Shown piece after piece: positions 24,504 to 34,490 of a DNA stretch of 64,000 nucleotides (the first letter of the stretch is position 1; every line of letters starts with the position of its first letter). Source of the DNA: Clostridiales bacterium (GTDB lineage Bacteria > Bacillota > Clostridia > Lachnospirales > Lachnospiraceae); the NCBI GenBank assembly GCA_012735495.1, contig JAAYHD010000055.1, positions 62,001-126,000 of the forward strand, written 5' to 3'. Both the position numbers and the translations under genes were made by a program. The notes below the pieces were generated by a model that was given only the letters and a program-made list of their open reading frames with translations, ran no database searches and had not been told where the DNA came from.

Positions 24504-25283
24504 TTAATCGGCCCTATATATCATCTTCCTGTATACGGAAGGCGAAAACCCCGTCTTTTCCTTAAAAATCCTTGCCGTATGCCCGTTATAATCGAGGTTG
24601 CATTCGGCAAAGGCCTGGGCAATGGTCAGATTGGGATCAAGGAGCTTATCCTTAAGCTTGCTTATTTTTATGTTTATATAGTATTCATGAGGTGTAACTC
24701 CTACATGCTTTTTAAAAAGCTTTGTAAAATGAACCTTGCTTAAGCATGCCGCTTTTGCCACCTCGCCGGCATTAAAGGGTTTGTTCCAGTTCTCTTCTAT
24801 GTACCGCCTGCCCCAGTCCACTTCCTTCTTGCCGCGGTATATCTCCTTAAAGATAAAAACAGCCGCAAAATATTCCATCTCACCATTTTCATTTTTTAAC
24901 GGAAAGCATGTAATATCCATGCTGATGGTCTGGATGTCCCTGTCATCCAGGTTGTAATATTTTTTCATTTCCTGGTAGGGAGCATTAAAATCATGAAGGT
25001 ATACCGTTTCTCCCTCAAGCACCTGTTTTACCCTGTCCATAAAGCCAAGAGCCATTACAAACGGGTCCTTAAATACATTGTAAACTCCCACATGGGTGTC
25101 GATTTTCTTAATGCCTATCATGTCAACCGCAGCCTTGTTAATTATTCTTGCCGTACCGTCCAGGGAAAAAATCTGAATGGGATAAGGAAAGGATTCAACA
25201 ACCTTGGCCAGCAAATCTTTATTACAGGTAATCTCTCCATATACCCCTGCATCGCATAATACTTTAAAAGCCCGACTCTCCAT
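24504..25283 (-). CDS. PAS-AraC transcriptional regulator (paralogue 2)
   Basis: A 259-residue paralogue of the 357-1160 protein: PAS sensor (about 20-150, with FPYPIQIFSLDGTARIINKA and VGVYNVFKDPFV) and AraC-type DNA-binding domain (about 160-255, with FNAGEVAKAACLSKVHFTKL and GFSPSVYRKMI). The ATG at 25283 has AAGAGG nearby and lies 16 bases after the stop of the damaged third paralogue, so the two were once a tandem pair transcribed together. A longer frame to 25340 exists but overlaps that paralogue and lacks a ribosome-binding site. The signal sensed and the targets are unknown. Confidence 0.87.
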   Translation of the reverse strand: MESRAFKVLCDAGVYGEITCNKDLLAKVVESFPYPIQIFSLDGTARIINKAAVDMIGIKKIDTHVGVYNVFKDPFVMALGFMDRVKQVLEGETVYLHDFNAPYQEMKKYYNLDDRDIQTISMDITCFPLKNENGEMEYFAAVFIFKEIYRGKKEVDWGRRYIEENWNKPFNAGEVAKAACLSKVHFTKLFKKHVGVTPHEYYINIKISKLKDKLLDPNLTIAQAFAECNLDYNGHTARIFKEKTGFSPSVYRKMIYRAD

Positions 25284-25299
25284 AGAACGAACCTCTTTC

Positions 25300-25817
25300 C
25301 TATTTGCATAGTATTTTTCTGTAAGCCGACGGGGTAACACCCACCTTCTTCTTAAAGACCTTGATGAAATGCCCGTTATAGCTTATACTGCATTCGGCAA
25401 ATGCTTGTGCAATCGTCAGATTAGTATCCAGAAGCTTTTCTCTCAGCTTTCGTATCTTGTAATTTATGTAATACTCATATGGAGTAATGCCGATATGCTT
25501 TTTAAACATTTTCAGGAAATGAGCTTTGCTCAGGTATGCAGCTTTTGCGATTTCATCGGCTTAAAGGCACACTTTACCATATGATAATAATCGGAGTTGA
25601 CAATCGCGGGGTCCTTGAAAATGTTGTATTTCCCGATTACCATATTCGGATCCGGTATATGGTTTTCCTCCAATATGGTTTTGTTCACATAAATGGCCGT
25701 TCCGTCCATATCAAAGACTTCAACCGGATAAGGCAGGCTATCAACTACTTTGGCTAGCAGCTCTCTTGTCATTTTATCACCTGTATAATTTGCCGTATTG
25801 ATTATTTTGTCTATCAT
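25300..25817 (-). pseudogene. PAS-AraC regulator, internally deleted and frameshifted (paralogue 3)
   Basis: The N-terminal half (from an ATG at 25817 or, better, 25772 with AGGTGA upstream) reads LLAKVVDSLPYPVEVFDMDG and VIGKYNIFKDPAIVNSDYYH, then stops after a nonsense tail. In another frame the AraC part resumes as DEIAKAAYLSKAHFLKMFKK and continues to VGVTPSAYRKILCK, ending at 25300. Compared with the two intact paralogues, about 80 residues, covering the second half of the PAS domain and the first HTH helix, are missing at a junction near 25565, and the deletion changes frame. The DNA-binding half might still be made from an internal start, but the sensor is lost. Confidence 0.85.
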
Positions 25818-25867
25818 ATTATACTAAAAACCAAAATTTTTCTCAATAGGTAAAACTCACCAAAACT

Positions 25868-25902
25868 ATATGCCAAATGCACATACCGTGCATTTGGCAT
25901 AT
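25868..25902 (-). terminator. 14-bp hairpin after purL
   Basis: ATATGCCAAATGCA and TGCATTTGGCATAT form a perfect 14-bp stem with loop CATACCG, about 60 bases past the purL stop. In the minus direction it is followed by AGTTTTGG, a modest U run. Confidence 0.65.
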
Positions 25903-25962
25903 GTCTATCCCACCTATAAATCCATGAAAGGCTCATGTAAGCTAATAAAAACTGAAGGGAAT

Positions 25963-28900
25963 TTAATCCCTGAAATATGCCACTCCGGACTCAAAAATCA
26001 TCTGATTCTGATTGCCGGTGATGTTTATGGCGACAAAGTCTCCGATTCTTTCGGAATGGGCCATCTTGCCAAGCACCCTTCCATCCGGGCTGGTGATTCC
26101 CTCTATCGCATAATATGACCCGTTGGGATTATAGTCCTCATCCATTGTAGGATTGCCCTCCAAATCAACATACTGGGTTGCCACCTGTCCTGCCGCAAAC
26201 AGCCTGTCCATCCATTCCCTGTTTGCGACAAACCGTCCTTCGCCATGGGAAGCGGGCAAAGCGTATACACCGCCAAGCTCCGCTTTCATCAGCCATGGCG
26301 ACAGGTTGCTTACCACCCTGGTATAGACAGCCTTGGATACATGGCGCCCGATTTTATTGGTCACCAATGTCGGCGAGTCCTCGCTTAGAGGCTTGATTTC
26401 CCCGTAAGGCACAAGGCCAAGCTTAATCAGCGCCTGAAAGCCGTTGCATATACCCAGGACCAGTCCGTCCCTGTTCTTTAACAGGTCGTTTACGGCTTCC
26501 GCTATCTTTTCATTTCTGAATATGGTTGCTATGAACTTGCCTGAACCGTCGGGCTCGTCTCCTGCTGAAAAACCACCCGGGAACATAAGTATTTGCGCAT
26601 TCTTTATGGCTTTTACATATGCATCCACTGATTCAAGAATTTTCTCCGCATTCATGTTGGAGAACACAACAGTCTCCACGTCCGCACCGGCGGCTTCAAA
26701 AGCCCTTGCCGTATCATACTCACAATTGGTGCCGGGAAATACCGGTATGAACACCTTGGGCCTGGCCTTCTTGCGTTTTGCCATATAAACCTTGCCGGCA
26801 TTATAAAGCCTTGCATCATATTTCTCACGGCCGTTTTCCGTGCGGGTAGGATAAACTCCTTCCAAAGTGCGCATCCATGCCGCGCACGCTTCATCTATTT
26901 CAATAGTCTCCCCTTTATAGTTTAACAACTGTTCTTCCGTTACCCTGCCGATAATGCCGTAATCGCCGGAAGCAAATCCGTAATCATCAAGATGTTCAGC
27001 ATCCTCTTTCTTCATTTCGGCTATAAGGCTTCCATAGTCGGGAAGGAACAGGTCGTCCTCATCAAGCCCTGCGTCCAGCATTACACCGAGCTTGTTGCCA
27101 AATGCCATCTTGCTTACCGCTTCAATAATTCCTCCGAAACCTACGGCATATGCCGAAGCCACCTTCCTGTCACATATAAGCTTATAGATATTCTCATACA
27201 GGCTCTTTAGGTGTTCATAATCCGGAAGGTCATATGCATCCTTCCGTACCCTGAATCTGACCAGTACATTCCCGGGTTTTTTCAGCTCCGTGGTGACAAT
27301 GTCATCCGTTTTGGCGGTGTTTACCGCGATTGAGACCAATGTCGGAGGAACGTCAATGTCATTGAAGGTTCCGGACATGCTGTCCTTTCCTCCGATTGAG
27401 GGAAGCCCAAGCTTAATCTGGGCGTCATATGCTCCAAGCAGTGCCGCCAAAGGCTCTCCCCAGCGCCTCGGGTCGTCACCAAGCTTCTTGAAATACTCCT
27501 GGAACGTGAACCGGATTTTTGAATAATCCCCGCCCGCTGCCACAATCTTGGCTACGGATAATACAACAGCATACACGGCTCCATGGAAAGGCGACCAGCT
27601 GGACAGGTACGGATCGAACCCGTAGCTCATCATGGATACGGTATTGCATTTGCCCTTAAGGACCGGCAGCTTGGCCACCATGGTCTGTATGGGTGACAGC
27701 TGGTATTTGCCGCCGTAAGGCATAACAACCGTCGATGCTCCGATGGAGCTGTCAAACATTTCGACCAGCCCCTTCTTGGAACATACGTTAAGGTCGGACA
27801 GTACTTTAAGCCATTTATCCTTCAAAGGCATGCCGTCCTTCCGGAAGGCAAACGCGCCGTCTCTAAGATAATTTCCCTCCTCCTTAGGTACGGTTACATA
27901 CGCGCAGGATTCCTGATGGGCTCCGTTGGTATTGAGAAAGTCCCTGGATATATTGACTATCTCCTTTCCCCTCCAGCGCATAACAAGCCTTCTGCTGTCT
28001 GTAACATGAGCAACAACGATGGCCTCCAGGTTTTCTTCCTCGGCATAGGCAAGCATTTTCTCAACATCCTTCGGGTCCACCACTACGGCCATTCTTTCCT
28101 GGGACTCCGATATGGCCAGCTCGGTACCGTCCAAGCCGGCATACTTCTTTGGCACCTTGTCAAGGTCTATGTCAAGCCCGTCGGCCAGCTCGCCTATTGC
28201 CACGGATACGCCGCCTGCGCCGAAATCGTTGCATTTCTTTATAAGTACACTGACTTCAGGTTTTCTGAACAGTCTCTGAAGCTTTCTTTCTGTGGGAGGA
28301 TTGCCCTTTTGAACCTCGGCGCCGCAGGTTTCAATTGACTGCGTGGTATGGATCTTGGAGGATCCGGTTGCGCCGCCGATTCCATCCCTTCCGGTTCTTC
28401 CTCCCATGAGAATGATTACATCCCCGGGTTCACAAGCTCCCCTGAAAACATTCTTTCTTGGCGCTGCCGCAATTACTGCGCCCAGTTCCATTCTCTTCGC
28501 TACATATCCCGGATGATATATCTCGTCCACAAGTCCGGTGGCCAAACCGATCTGGTTGCCGTATGAGCTGTAGCCATATGCCGCTTCGGTACATATCTTT
28601 CTCTGGGGAAGCTTTCCTTTCAAAGTGGCTTCGACAGGCTTGGTGGGGTTTTCGGCCCCGGTTATTCTCATGGCCTGGTAAACATAGCCTCTTCCGGAAA
28701 GGGGATCCCGTATGGCGCCGCCAAGGCAGGTTGCCGCACCGCCGAAGGGCTCAATCTCCGTAGGGTGGTTATGGGTCTCATTCTTAAAGAACAGCAGCCA
28801 TTCCTCGGTCACGCCGTCAATTTCCACGGGAATGATAATGGAGCAGGCGTTGATTTCATCAGAAACCTCCATATCATCCAATTTGCCGTCGGCTCTAAGC

Positions 28901-29754
28901 TTCTTCATTCCCATGGTTGCTATGTCCATAAGAGAGATGTATTTGCCGTCGCGGCCTTTGTACAACTTTTCCCTGTCATTGGTGTAGCTTCTGAAGGCGG
29001 CCTTAATGGGTTCGGTATAATACCCTTCCTCAAACTCTATATTTTTAAGCTCGGTTAAGAATGTCGTATGCCTGCAGTGGTCCGACCAGTAGGTATCAAA
29101 AACCCGAATCTCGGTAATGGTCGGATCCCTGTCCTCCTCATTCCTATAATAACTCTGAATATGAATAAAATCCGCCATGGTCATTGCCAGGTTCAGCGAG
29201 TTATATAAATCTTCCAACTCTTTTTCGTTCATGTCTTTAAATCCGGCCAGAACCTGTACATCTTCAGGCTCCTGGTAGCTTGCAATAAGGGTCTTTGGCT
29301 TATCTTCGCCGGTTTCCCTCGAATCCACCGGATTTATGCAATAAGCCTTGATCTTTTCAAACTCTTCATCCGTTATGTCTCCCGAAAGGATATATGTGGT
29401 GGCCGAGCGGATAATCGGCTCCTCCTTTTCATTGAGCAACTTGACACACTGCTCGGCGGAATCCGCTCTCTGGTCAAACTGTCCGGGAAGATATTCAACA
29501 GAAAATACCCTGTCCCCATCTCTAACATCAAGCTCTTCCTCATAGAGAATATCGACAGGGGGTTCCATAAACACGGTGTTAAGGGCCTTCTTATAAGTAT
29601 CGTCACCGACGTTTTCTATCATATACCTGACAAGAACCCTTACAGACTTAAGACCCTTGATTCCAAGGTAATTCTTAATTTCCTGCTCCAGTTTCCTTGC
29701 CGGAACATCATACTGCTTTTTCTTTTCCACGTATATCTTTCTGATATTGCTCAT
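25963..29754 (-). CDS. purL: phosphoribosylformylglycinamidine synthase, single-chain form
   Basis: A 1263-residue enzyme for step 4 of purine synthesis (FGAR + ATP + glutamine to FGAM). Parts in order: an N-terminal PurS-like domain and linker with TFDTYWSDHCRHTTF; two AIRS-type ATP-binding halves (ETHNHPTEIEPFGGAATCLG; GGKDSMSGTFNDI); and a C-terminal glutaminase (about 990-1263) with VFPGTNCEYD, nucleophile in LVLGICNGFQAL and the late PASHGEGRF histidine and glutamate. This fused architecture is common in clostridia, whereas Bacillus splits it into PurS, PurL and PurQ. I chose the ATG at 29754, with GGGAG upstream, rather than a start 17 codons earlier. It is divergent from the LysR gene, and no other pur gene adjoins it. 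Confidence 0.96.
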   Translation of the reverse strand: MSNIRKIYVEKKKQYDVPARKLEQEIKNYLGIKGLKSVRVLVRYMIENVGDDTYKKALNTVFMEPPVDILYEEELDVRDGDRVFSVEYLPGQFDQRADSAEQCVKLLNEKEEPIIRSATTYILSGDITDEEFEKIKAYCINPVDSRETGEDKPKTLIASYQEPEDVQVLAGFKDMNEKELEDLYNSLNLAMTMADFIHIQSYYRNEEDRDPTITEIRVFDTYWSDHCRHTTFLTELKNIEFEEGYYTEPIKAAFRSYTNDREKLYKGRDGKYISLMDIATMGMKKLRADGKLDDMEVSDEINACSIIIPVEIDGVTEEWLLFFKNETHNHPTEIEPFGGAATCLGGAIRDPLSGRGYVYQAMRITGAENPTKPVEATLKGKLPQRKICTEAAYGYSSYGNQIGLATGLVDEIYHPGYVAKRMELGAVIAAAPRKNVFRGACEPGDVIILMGGRTGRDGIGGATGSSKIHTTQSIETCGAEVQKGNPPTERKLQRLFRKPEVSVLIKKCNDFGAGGVSVAIGELADGLDIDLDKVPKKYAGLDGTELAISESQERMAVVVDPKDVEKMLAYAEEENLEAIVVAHVTDSRRLVMRWRGKEIVNISRDFLNTNGAHQESCAYVTVPKEEGNYLRDGAFAFRKDGMPLKDKWLKVLSDLNVCSKKGLVEMFDSSIGASTVVMPYGGKYQLSPIQTMVAKLPVLKGKCNTVSMMSYGFDPYLSSWSPFHGAVYAVVLSVAKIVAAGGDYSKIRFTFQEYFKKLGDDPRRWGEPLAALLGAYDAQIKLGLPSIGGKDSMSGTFNDIDVPPTLVSIAVNTAKTDDIVTTELKKPGNVLVRFRVRKDAYDLPDYEHLKSLYENIYKLICDRKVASAYAVGFGGIIEAVSKMAFGNKLGVMLDAGLDEDDLFLPDYGSLIAEMKKEDAEHLDDYGFASGDYGIIGRVTEEQLLNYKGETIEIDEACAAWMRTLEGVYPTRTENGREKYDARLYNAGKVYMAKRKKARPKVFIPVFPGTNCEYDTARAFEAAGADVETVVFSNMNAEKILESVDAYVKAIKNAQILMFPGGFSAGDEPDGSGKFIATIFRNEKIAEAVNDLLKNRDGLVLGICNGFQALIKLGLVPYGEIKPLSEDSPTLVTNKIGRHVSKAVYTRVVSNLSPWLMKAELGGVYALPASHGEGRFVANREWMDRLFAAGQVATQYVDLEGNPTMDEDYNPNGSYYAIEGITSPDGRVLGKMAHSERIGDFVAINITGNQNQMIFESGVAYFRD

Positions 29755-29895
29755 GGCATTTCTCCCATTAAACATAATCCTTATATTTTTATCATTTTCT
29801 TGCATTATAACATAGGTTGTTTTATAATAAAAATTAATATATGTAAATGTTTTTATTAGCTTCGCTAATATGTTTTTAATTAAGGAGGAACCGCC

Positions 29896-30783
29896 TTGGA
29901 TATTAACTATGAGCTATATAAGGTCTTCTATCATGTGGCGAAAACCTTGAGCTTTTCCGAAGCCGCAGACGCGCTTTTCATATCCCAGTCCGCCGTCAGC
30001 CAGTCAATAAAGACATTGGAGAAAAGGCTGAACCAGCCTCTTTTTATCCGCAGCACCAAGCGTGTTGCCCTGACAAAAGAAGGCGAGCTGCTGCTAAAGC
30101 ATATCGAGCCCGCCGTTAACCTGATAACCCGTGGTGAAAACCAGCTCTGCGCCGATCCGAAAAGCGGCATACAGCTTAGAATCGGTGCCAGCGATACAAT
30201 CTGCAGGTATTACCTTGTTCCATACCTGAATGCTTTCCATACGAAATTTCCGAATATTCATATAAAGGTTTCCAACGGCACCTCCATCCAGTGCGCAAAG
30301 ATGCTTGAAAGAAACGAAGTGGACGTGATTGTAACCAACTCACCCAACTCCGCTCTGAATGACCTGATGGATATCATACCCGTCAAGGAATTCAAGGATG
30401 TATTCATAGCAAAAAAAGGTCTTTTCCCTTTGCATGGCCGTCCGATATCATTCCAGGAACTGCAGAAATACCCGATCCTGATGTTGGAGAAACGTTCAAC
30501 CACCAGTATGTTCCTTCATAATCTGTTCCTGGAAAAGTCCCTTGACCTGGTACCGGCCATAGAGCTTGCCAGCAACGACCTGCTTATCGACCTGGCAAAG
30601 ATCGGTCTGGGAATAGCCTTCGTACCTGACTTCTGTATAAAGGATATGCGGGATTTGGCTATTATCGAAACCGAACAGGAAATACCGTCACGCAAGCTTG
30701 TTGCGGCGTATAACCTTGATATTCCGTTGTCGGACGGGGCAAAATACTTTATTGACAGCCTGGTATCCAATCCATCCTTATAA
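29896..30783 (+). CDS. LysR-family transcriptional regulator
   Basis: A 295-residue regulator starting at a TTG behind AAGGAGG. The winged helix-turn-helix occupies residues 1-60 (YKVFYHVAKTLSFSEAADAL, then FISQSAVSQSIKTLEKRLNQ); the effector domain is about 88-290 (LRIGASDTICRYYLVPYLNA). It is divergent from purL across a 141-base gap that holds a short TATTAGC-TTC-GCTAATA repeat (29854-29870), a possible binding site. LysR proteins usually act on the divergent gene, so purL is a candidate target, but this is position only. It resembles the second LysR protein in this window (45353-46249) in length and opening motif. Confidence 0.88.
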   Translation: MDINYELYKVFYHVAKTLSFSEAADALFISQSAVSQSIKTLEKRLNQPLFIRSTKRVALTKEGELLLKHIEPAVNLITRGENQLCADPKSGIQLRIGASDTICRYYLVPYLNAFHTKFPNIHIKVSNGTSIQCAKMLERNEVDVIVTNSPNSALNDLMDIIPVKEFKDVFIAKKGLFPLHGRPISFQELQKYPILMLEKRSTTSMFLHNLFLEKSLDLVPAIELASNDLLIDLAKIGLGIAFVPDFCIKDMRDLAIIETEQEIPSRKLVAAYNLDIPLSDGAKYFIDSLVSNPSL

Positions 30784-30815
30784 TGCATTCTACCTCCTTT
30801 GATTCAATATACTTA

Positions 30816-30848
30816 AAATGGCATATGGATGTTGTCCATATGCCATTT
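30816..30848. terminator. 14-bp hairpin between convergent LysR and mgsA genes
   Basis: AAATGGCATATGGA and TCCATATGCCATTT form a perfect 14-bp stem with loop TGTTG, between the LysR stop (plus) and the mgsA stop (minus). It is probably a bidirectional terminator; U runs are short. Confidence 0.65.
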
Positions 30849-30876
30849 GCCTTGTTAACGATTACGTAACACCGGT

Positions 30877-31356
30877 TTATTTTATCATCCTGTTGATCCG
30901 GTCCATCATTATTTTGTTGAAATTTACAACCCTTCTCTCATATTCCTCAGTCATGTACTTTGATGTTATGAGGAAGTCCGCGGTTGCCCGGTTGTTGGCG
31001 ATGGGTATATCGTAAACAGCCGCAATCCGAAGCAGGGCTTTTACGTCAGGGTCATGGGGCTGTGCTTCCAGCGGATCCCAGAAGAATATGACAAAATCAA
31101 TATTTCCCTCAACTATCCTGGAGCCTATCTGCTGGTCACCACCCAGGGGCCCGCTGTTGTATGCCCTGACAGGAAGCTCCGTCTTTTCCGATATTAACCT
31201 TGCCGTTGTCCCCGTTCCGCTTAAGAAATGGTTCTTAAGTATGTCCTTGTTCTCCTCGACCCATTCTATCATCTCATCCTTTTTGCTGTCATGGGCTATC
31301 AAGGCTATATGCTTTTGCTTGCCGATAGTGAATTTGATATAATCATCAGTTATCAT
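30877..31356 (-). CDS. mgsA: methylglyoxal synthase
   Basis: A 159-residue enzyme converting dihydroxyacetone phosphate to methylglyoxal and phosphate, a bypass that drains sugar-phosphate overload. The signature blocks are intact: ALIAHDSKKDEMIEWVEEN, the phosphate loop GTGTTARLI, SGPLGGDQQIGSRI, FFWDPLEAQPHDPDVKALLR and PIANNRATADFLI. It follows valS by 18 bases with its own GAGGA ribosome-binding site and is the last gene of that transcript, so it should share the T-box control of valS. Its end converges on the LysR gene. Confidence 0.95.
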   Translation of the reverse strand: MITDDYIKFTIGKQKHIALIAHDSKKDEMIEWVEENKDILKNHFLSGTGTTARLISEKTELPVRAYNSGPLGGDQQIGSRIVEGNIDFVIFFWDPLEAQPHDPDVKALLRIAAVYDIPIANNRATADFLITSKYMTEEYERRVVNFNKIMMDRINRMIK

Positions 31357-31374
31357 GCTTTATCCTCGCTTTCA

Positions 31375-34035
31375 TCATTTCCCGAAGCTTTGCAGTCTTT
31401 CCATTACCTGCTTCATCATATCCGAATATTTCTCAAGCTTGGCCTTTTCCTCGGCAATCTTTTTCTCGGGCGCCTTGGCCATGAAATCCGGATTGGACAG
31501 CATTCCGTTAACCCGCTTCAGCTCTCCCTCAAGTCTTTCCTTTTCCTTGGTAAGGCGCTCTATCTCCTTGTCAATGTCAACAAGGTCCTCAAAAGGAATG
31601 TATATCTGCGCCCCGGGAATGACCATGGATACCGCATCGTCCCTGATACCTGACTTATCGCCTTGTATCAGTACCTCCCCGGCATTGGCGAGAGCCGCAA
31701 AGAACACCCTGTTCTCCGCAAATATTTCCCTTACCGTTTCATTGTCGGAAACAACAATAACGGTGGATTTTCTTCCGGGCGCTACATTCATTTCCGATCT
31801 GATGTTGCGGATACTCTTGATTGCGCTCTTAACCAGCTCGATGCTATCCATATCTTTCGTATACTCCCACTTGGGGTTGTAGGACGGCCAGGAGGATATC
31901 ACAATCGAATCCTTTTCCCGAATGCCTGTCATATCCTGAAGGGTACAGAATATCTCCTCGGTTACGAACGGCATGTAAGGATGAAGGAGCTTTAATGCAT
32001 TTGTCAATACGTTACGAAGGGTCCACAGTGCCGCCGACTTGGAGCTGTCTTTGTCGTTGTACAGCCTGGGCTTTACCATTTCAATATACCAATCGCAGAA
32101 TTCCTCCCATATAAAATCATAAATCTTCTGGGCGGCAACACCAAGCTCAAATGCTTCCAGGTTGTCGGTTGCTTCCTTTACAAGGTTGTTTGCTCTCGCA
32201 AGTATCCATCTGTCGGCCTGGGTAAGAAGTTCTTCGTCGATATCCTCTTTTATTTCGTCCTTTTCAAGATTCATTATGATGAAACGGGAAGCGTTCCATA
32301 CCTTGTTGGCGAAGTTCCTGCTTGATTCAACCTTCTCCCAGTAGAAACGCATGTCGTTTCCAGGAGAGTTGCCTGTTATAAGGGCAAACCGCAGGGCATC
32401 CGCGCCGTATTTATCGATTACATCGAGAGGATCCACACCGTTACCGAGGGATTTGCTCATCTTGCGACCCTCTGAATCCCTCACAAGGCCATGGAACAAT
32501 ACCTTGCTGAACGGTTTTTTGCCCATATGGGCATAACCGGAGAATATCATACGTATTACCCAGAAGAAGATAATATCATATCCTGTAACCAACACATCGG
32601 TTGGATAGAAATAATCCAGCTCTTCGGTTTTCTCCGGCCATCCGAGTGTGGAAAACGGCCATAACGCCGATGAGAACCAGGTATCCAGGGTATCCTCCTC
32701 CTGTTCAAGATTGGTGCTTTGGCATACCGGGCATCTTGAAGGCGCTTCCTCCGATACCGTCATTTTGCCGCAACTCCTGCAGTAATATGCGGGTATCCTA
32801 TGGCCCCACCAAAGCTGTCTTGATATGCACCAGTCCCTGATGTTGTCGGTCCAATTGAAGTATACCTTTTCAAAACGCTCGGGTATCAGTTCGATCTCCC
32901 CCGATTTTACGGCTTCAACAGCAGGCTTGATAAGCTCATCCATTCTTACGAACCATTGAGGCTTAATCATCGGTTCAATTGTTGTACCGCACCTGTCGTG
33001 AATGCCGACATTATGGATGTGCTTCTCAACCTTGACAAGCAGGCCCTCCTTTTCGAGCTCCTCAACAATGGCTTTTCTCGCATCATAACGGTTCATTCCC
33101 GCGTACTTGCCGCCATTTTCATTGATGGTCGCGTCGTCATTCATTATATTTACTTCGGGCAGGTTGTGACGCTTGCCTACCTCGTAGTCGTTAGGGTCAT
33201 GGGCCGGAGTAATTTTTACAACACCGGTTCCGAATTCCTTGTCTACATAAGTGTCCGCAATTATGGGAATTTCCTTGTTTACAATGGGCAAAATAACCTT
33301 CTTGCCTATAAGGTGCTTATACCTTTCGTCATCCGGGTGAACCGCAACGGCTGTATCCCCAAGCATTGTCTCCGGCCTGGTGGTGGCAATTTCCACATAT
33401 CCGTCCTCACCAACTATGGGATACCTGATATGCCAGAAATGCCCTGCCTGCTCCTCATGTTCAACCTCCGCATCCGATATGGAGGTACGGCATACCGGAC
33501 ACCAGTTTATTATCTTGGAGCCCTTATAAATATAGCCCTTATTGTAGAGATTAACAAATACCTTGTTGACTGCGTGGTTGCAGCCCTCGTCCATCGTAAA
33601 CCTTTCCCTGTCCCAGTCGCATGAGGAACCCAGCTTCATAAGCTGTTTTATGATCCTGCTGCCGTATTCCTCCTTCCACTTCCATGCCCGCTCAAGGAAC
33701 TCTTCCCTTGTGATATCCTGCTTTTCAATACCTTCTTCCTTAAGCTTCTCTATTATCTTGACCTCTGTCGCAATACTGGCATGGTCCGTACCGGGCTGCC
33801 ACAGGGTATTATAACCTTGCATCCGCTTAAACCGGATAATGATATCCTGTATGGTGTTGTCCAGCGCATGGCCCATGTGGAGCTGTCCGGTAATGTTGGG
33901 CGGAGGAATCACAATCGTAAACGGCTTTTTGCTTCTGTCTACCTCGGCATGAAAATACTTGCCGTCCAGCCATTTTTGATAAAGCTTTTCTTCAATGTCC
34001 TTGGGATTATAAGTCTTTGCCAGGTTTTTTAGCAT
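31375..34035 (-). CDS. valS: valyl-tRNA synthetase
   Basis: An 886-residue class I synthetase that charges tRNA-Val. The HIGH motif appears in [17 protein letters not shown] near the N-terminus, the editing domain follows ([19 protein letters not shown]), KMSKS is in [18 protein letters not shown], and an anticodon-binding helix bundle and the C-terminal coiled coil ([20 protein letters not shown]) end the protein. I chose the ATG at 34035 (AGGAG nine bases upstream) over a GTG six codons earlier. A complete T-box leader precedes it, and tRNA-Val(GAC) is encoded elsewhere in this window. mgsA follows in the same operon. Confidence 0.97.
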   Translation of the reverse strand: MLKNLAKTYNPKDIEEKLYQKWLDGKYFHAEVDRSKKPFTIVIPPPNITGQLHMGHALDNTIQDIIIRFKRMQGYNTLWQPGTDHASIATEVKIIEKLKEEGIEKQDITREEFLERAWKWKEEYGSRIIKQLMKLGSSCDWDRERFTMDEGCNHAVNKVFVNLYNKGYIYKGSKIINWCPVCRTSISDAEVEHEEQAGHFWHIRYPIVGEDGYVEIATTRPETMLGDTAVAVHPDDERYKHLIGKKVILPIVNKEIPIIADTYVDKEFGTGVVKITPAHDPNDYEVGKRHNLPEVNIMNDDATINENGGKYAGMNRYDARKAIVEELEKEGLLVKVEKHIHNVGIHDRCGTTIEPMIKPQWFVRMDELIKPAVEAVKSGEIELIPERFEKVYFNWTDNIRDWCISRQLWWGHRIPAYYCRSCGKMTVSEEAPSRCPVCQSTNLEQEEDTLDTWFSSALWPFSTLGWPEKTEELDYFYPTDVLVTGYDIIFFWVIRMIFSGYAHMGKKPFSKVLFHGLVRDSEGRKMSKSLGNGVDPLDVIDKYGADALRFALITGNSPGNDMRFYWEKVESSRNFANKVWNASRFIIMNLEKDEIKEDIDEELLTQADRWILARANNLVKEATDNLEAFELGVAAQKIYDFIWEEFCDWYIEMVKPRLYNDKDSSKSAALWTLRNVLTNALKLLHPYMPFVTEEIFCTLQDMTGIREKDSIVISSWPSYNPKWEYTKDMDSIELVKSAIKSIRNIRSEMNVAPGRKSTVIVVSDNETVREIFAENRVFFAALANAGEVLIQGDKSGIRDDAVSMVIPGAQIYIPFEDLVDIDKEIERLTKEKERLEGELKRVNGMLSNPDFMAKAPEKKIAEEKAKLEKYSDMMKQVMERLQSFGK

Positions 34036-34093
34036 CTTGATCTCTCCTATCACTCATGATTCTGTTCTCAAATCATAATCATACAAACCATAT

Positions 34094-34380
34094 AAAAAAG
34101 GCTCCTCGACGCAAAGGACGAAGAACCGTGGTACCACCTTTATTTACAGCAAGTTCATGAAATGATATGCGTCAAGCTAATAAAGCACATCATTTTCATG
34201 CGGTCATGCTGCCTCATTCGTCTTAACGGGAACTGCCCGGACTTTCTTACTCACCCAACGATAAGGCTTTCGGAAAGACTGCTCCAAAGCGACCTTCGGC
34301 AAGTGCCTCTTAAAATCATCTTTCAGCCGGCGGATGATTCTCTCTGTTAAGCGCTTACTGCCTACTCCTCTTTTTCAAAG
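34094..34380 (-). promoter_or_regulatory. T-box riboswitch of valS
   Basis: In the minus direction a structured leader with GAGTAGGCAGTAAGCG and AGAGAGAATC near its start ends in the T-box sequence AAAGGTGGTACCACGG (34127-34142) and a terminator (GGTTCTTCG/CGAGGAGCC with TTTTTT, 34094-34127). T-boxes bind uncharged tRNA and switch from terminator to antiterminator. A match with tRNA-Val is expected from the downstream gene; I could not place the specifier codon safely. Confidence 0.92.
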
Positions 34381-34423
34381 CATTTTGTCATTATTTGATT
34401 TAATGGCTTAAAATATTACTACT

Positions 34424-34452
34424 ATATTATTCAATAATATCAAATATGTCAA
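34424..34452 (-). promoter_or_regulatory. predicted promoter of the valS T-box transcript
   Basis: TTGACA (34447-34452), a 17-base spacer and TAATAT (34424-34429), about 40 bases before the start of the T-box structure. Confidence 0.65.
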
Positions 34453-34490
34453 GATGTTGGTTTATAATATACACATATTTTAGTTTATTT

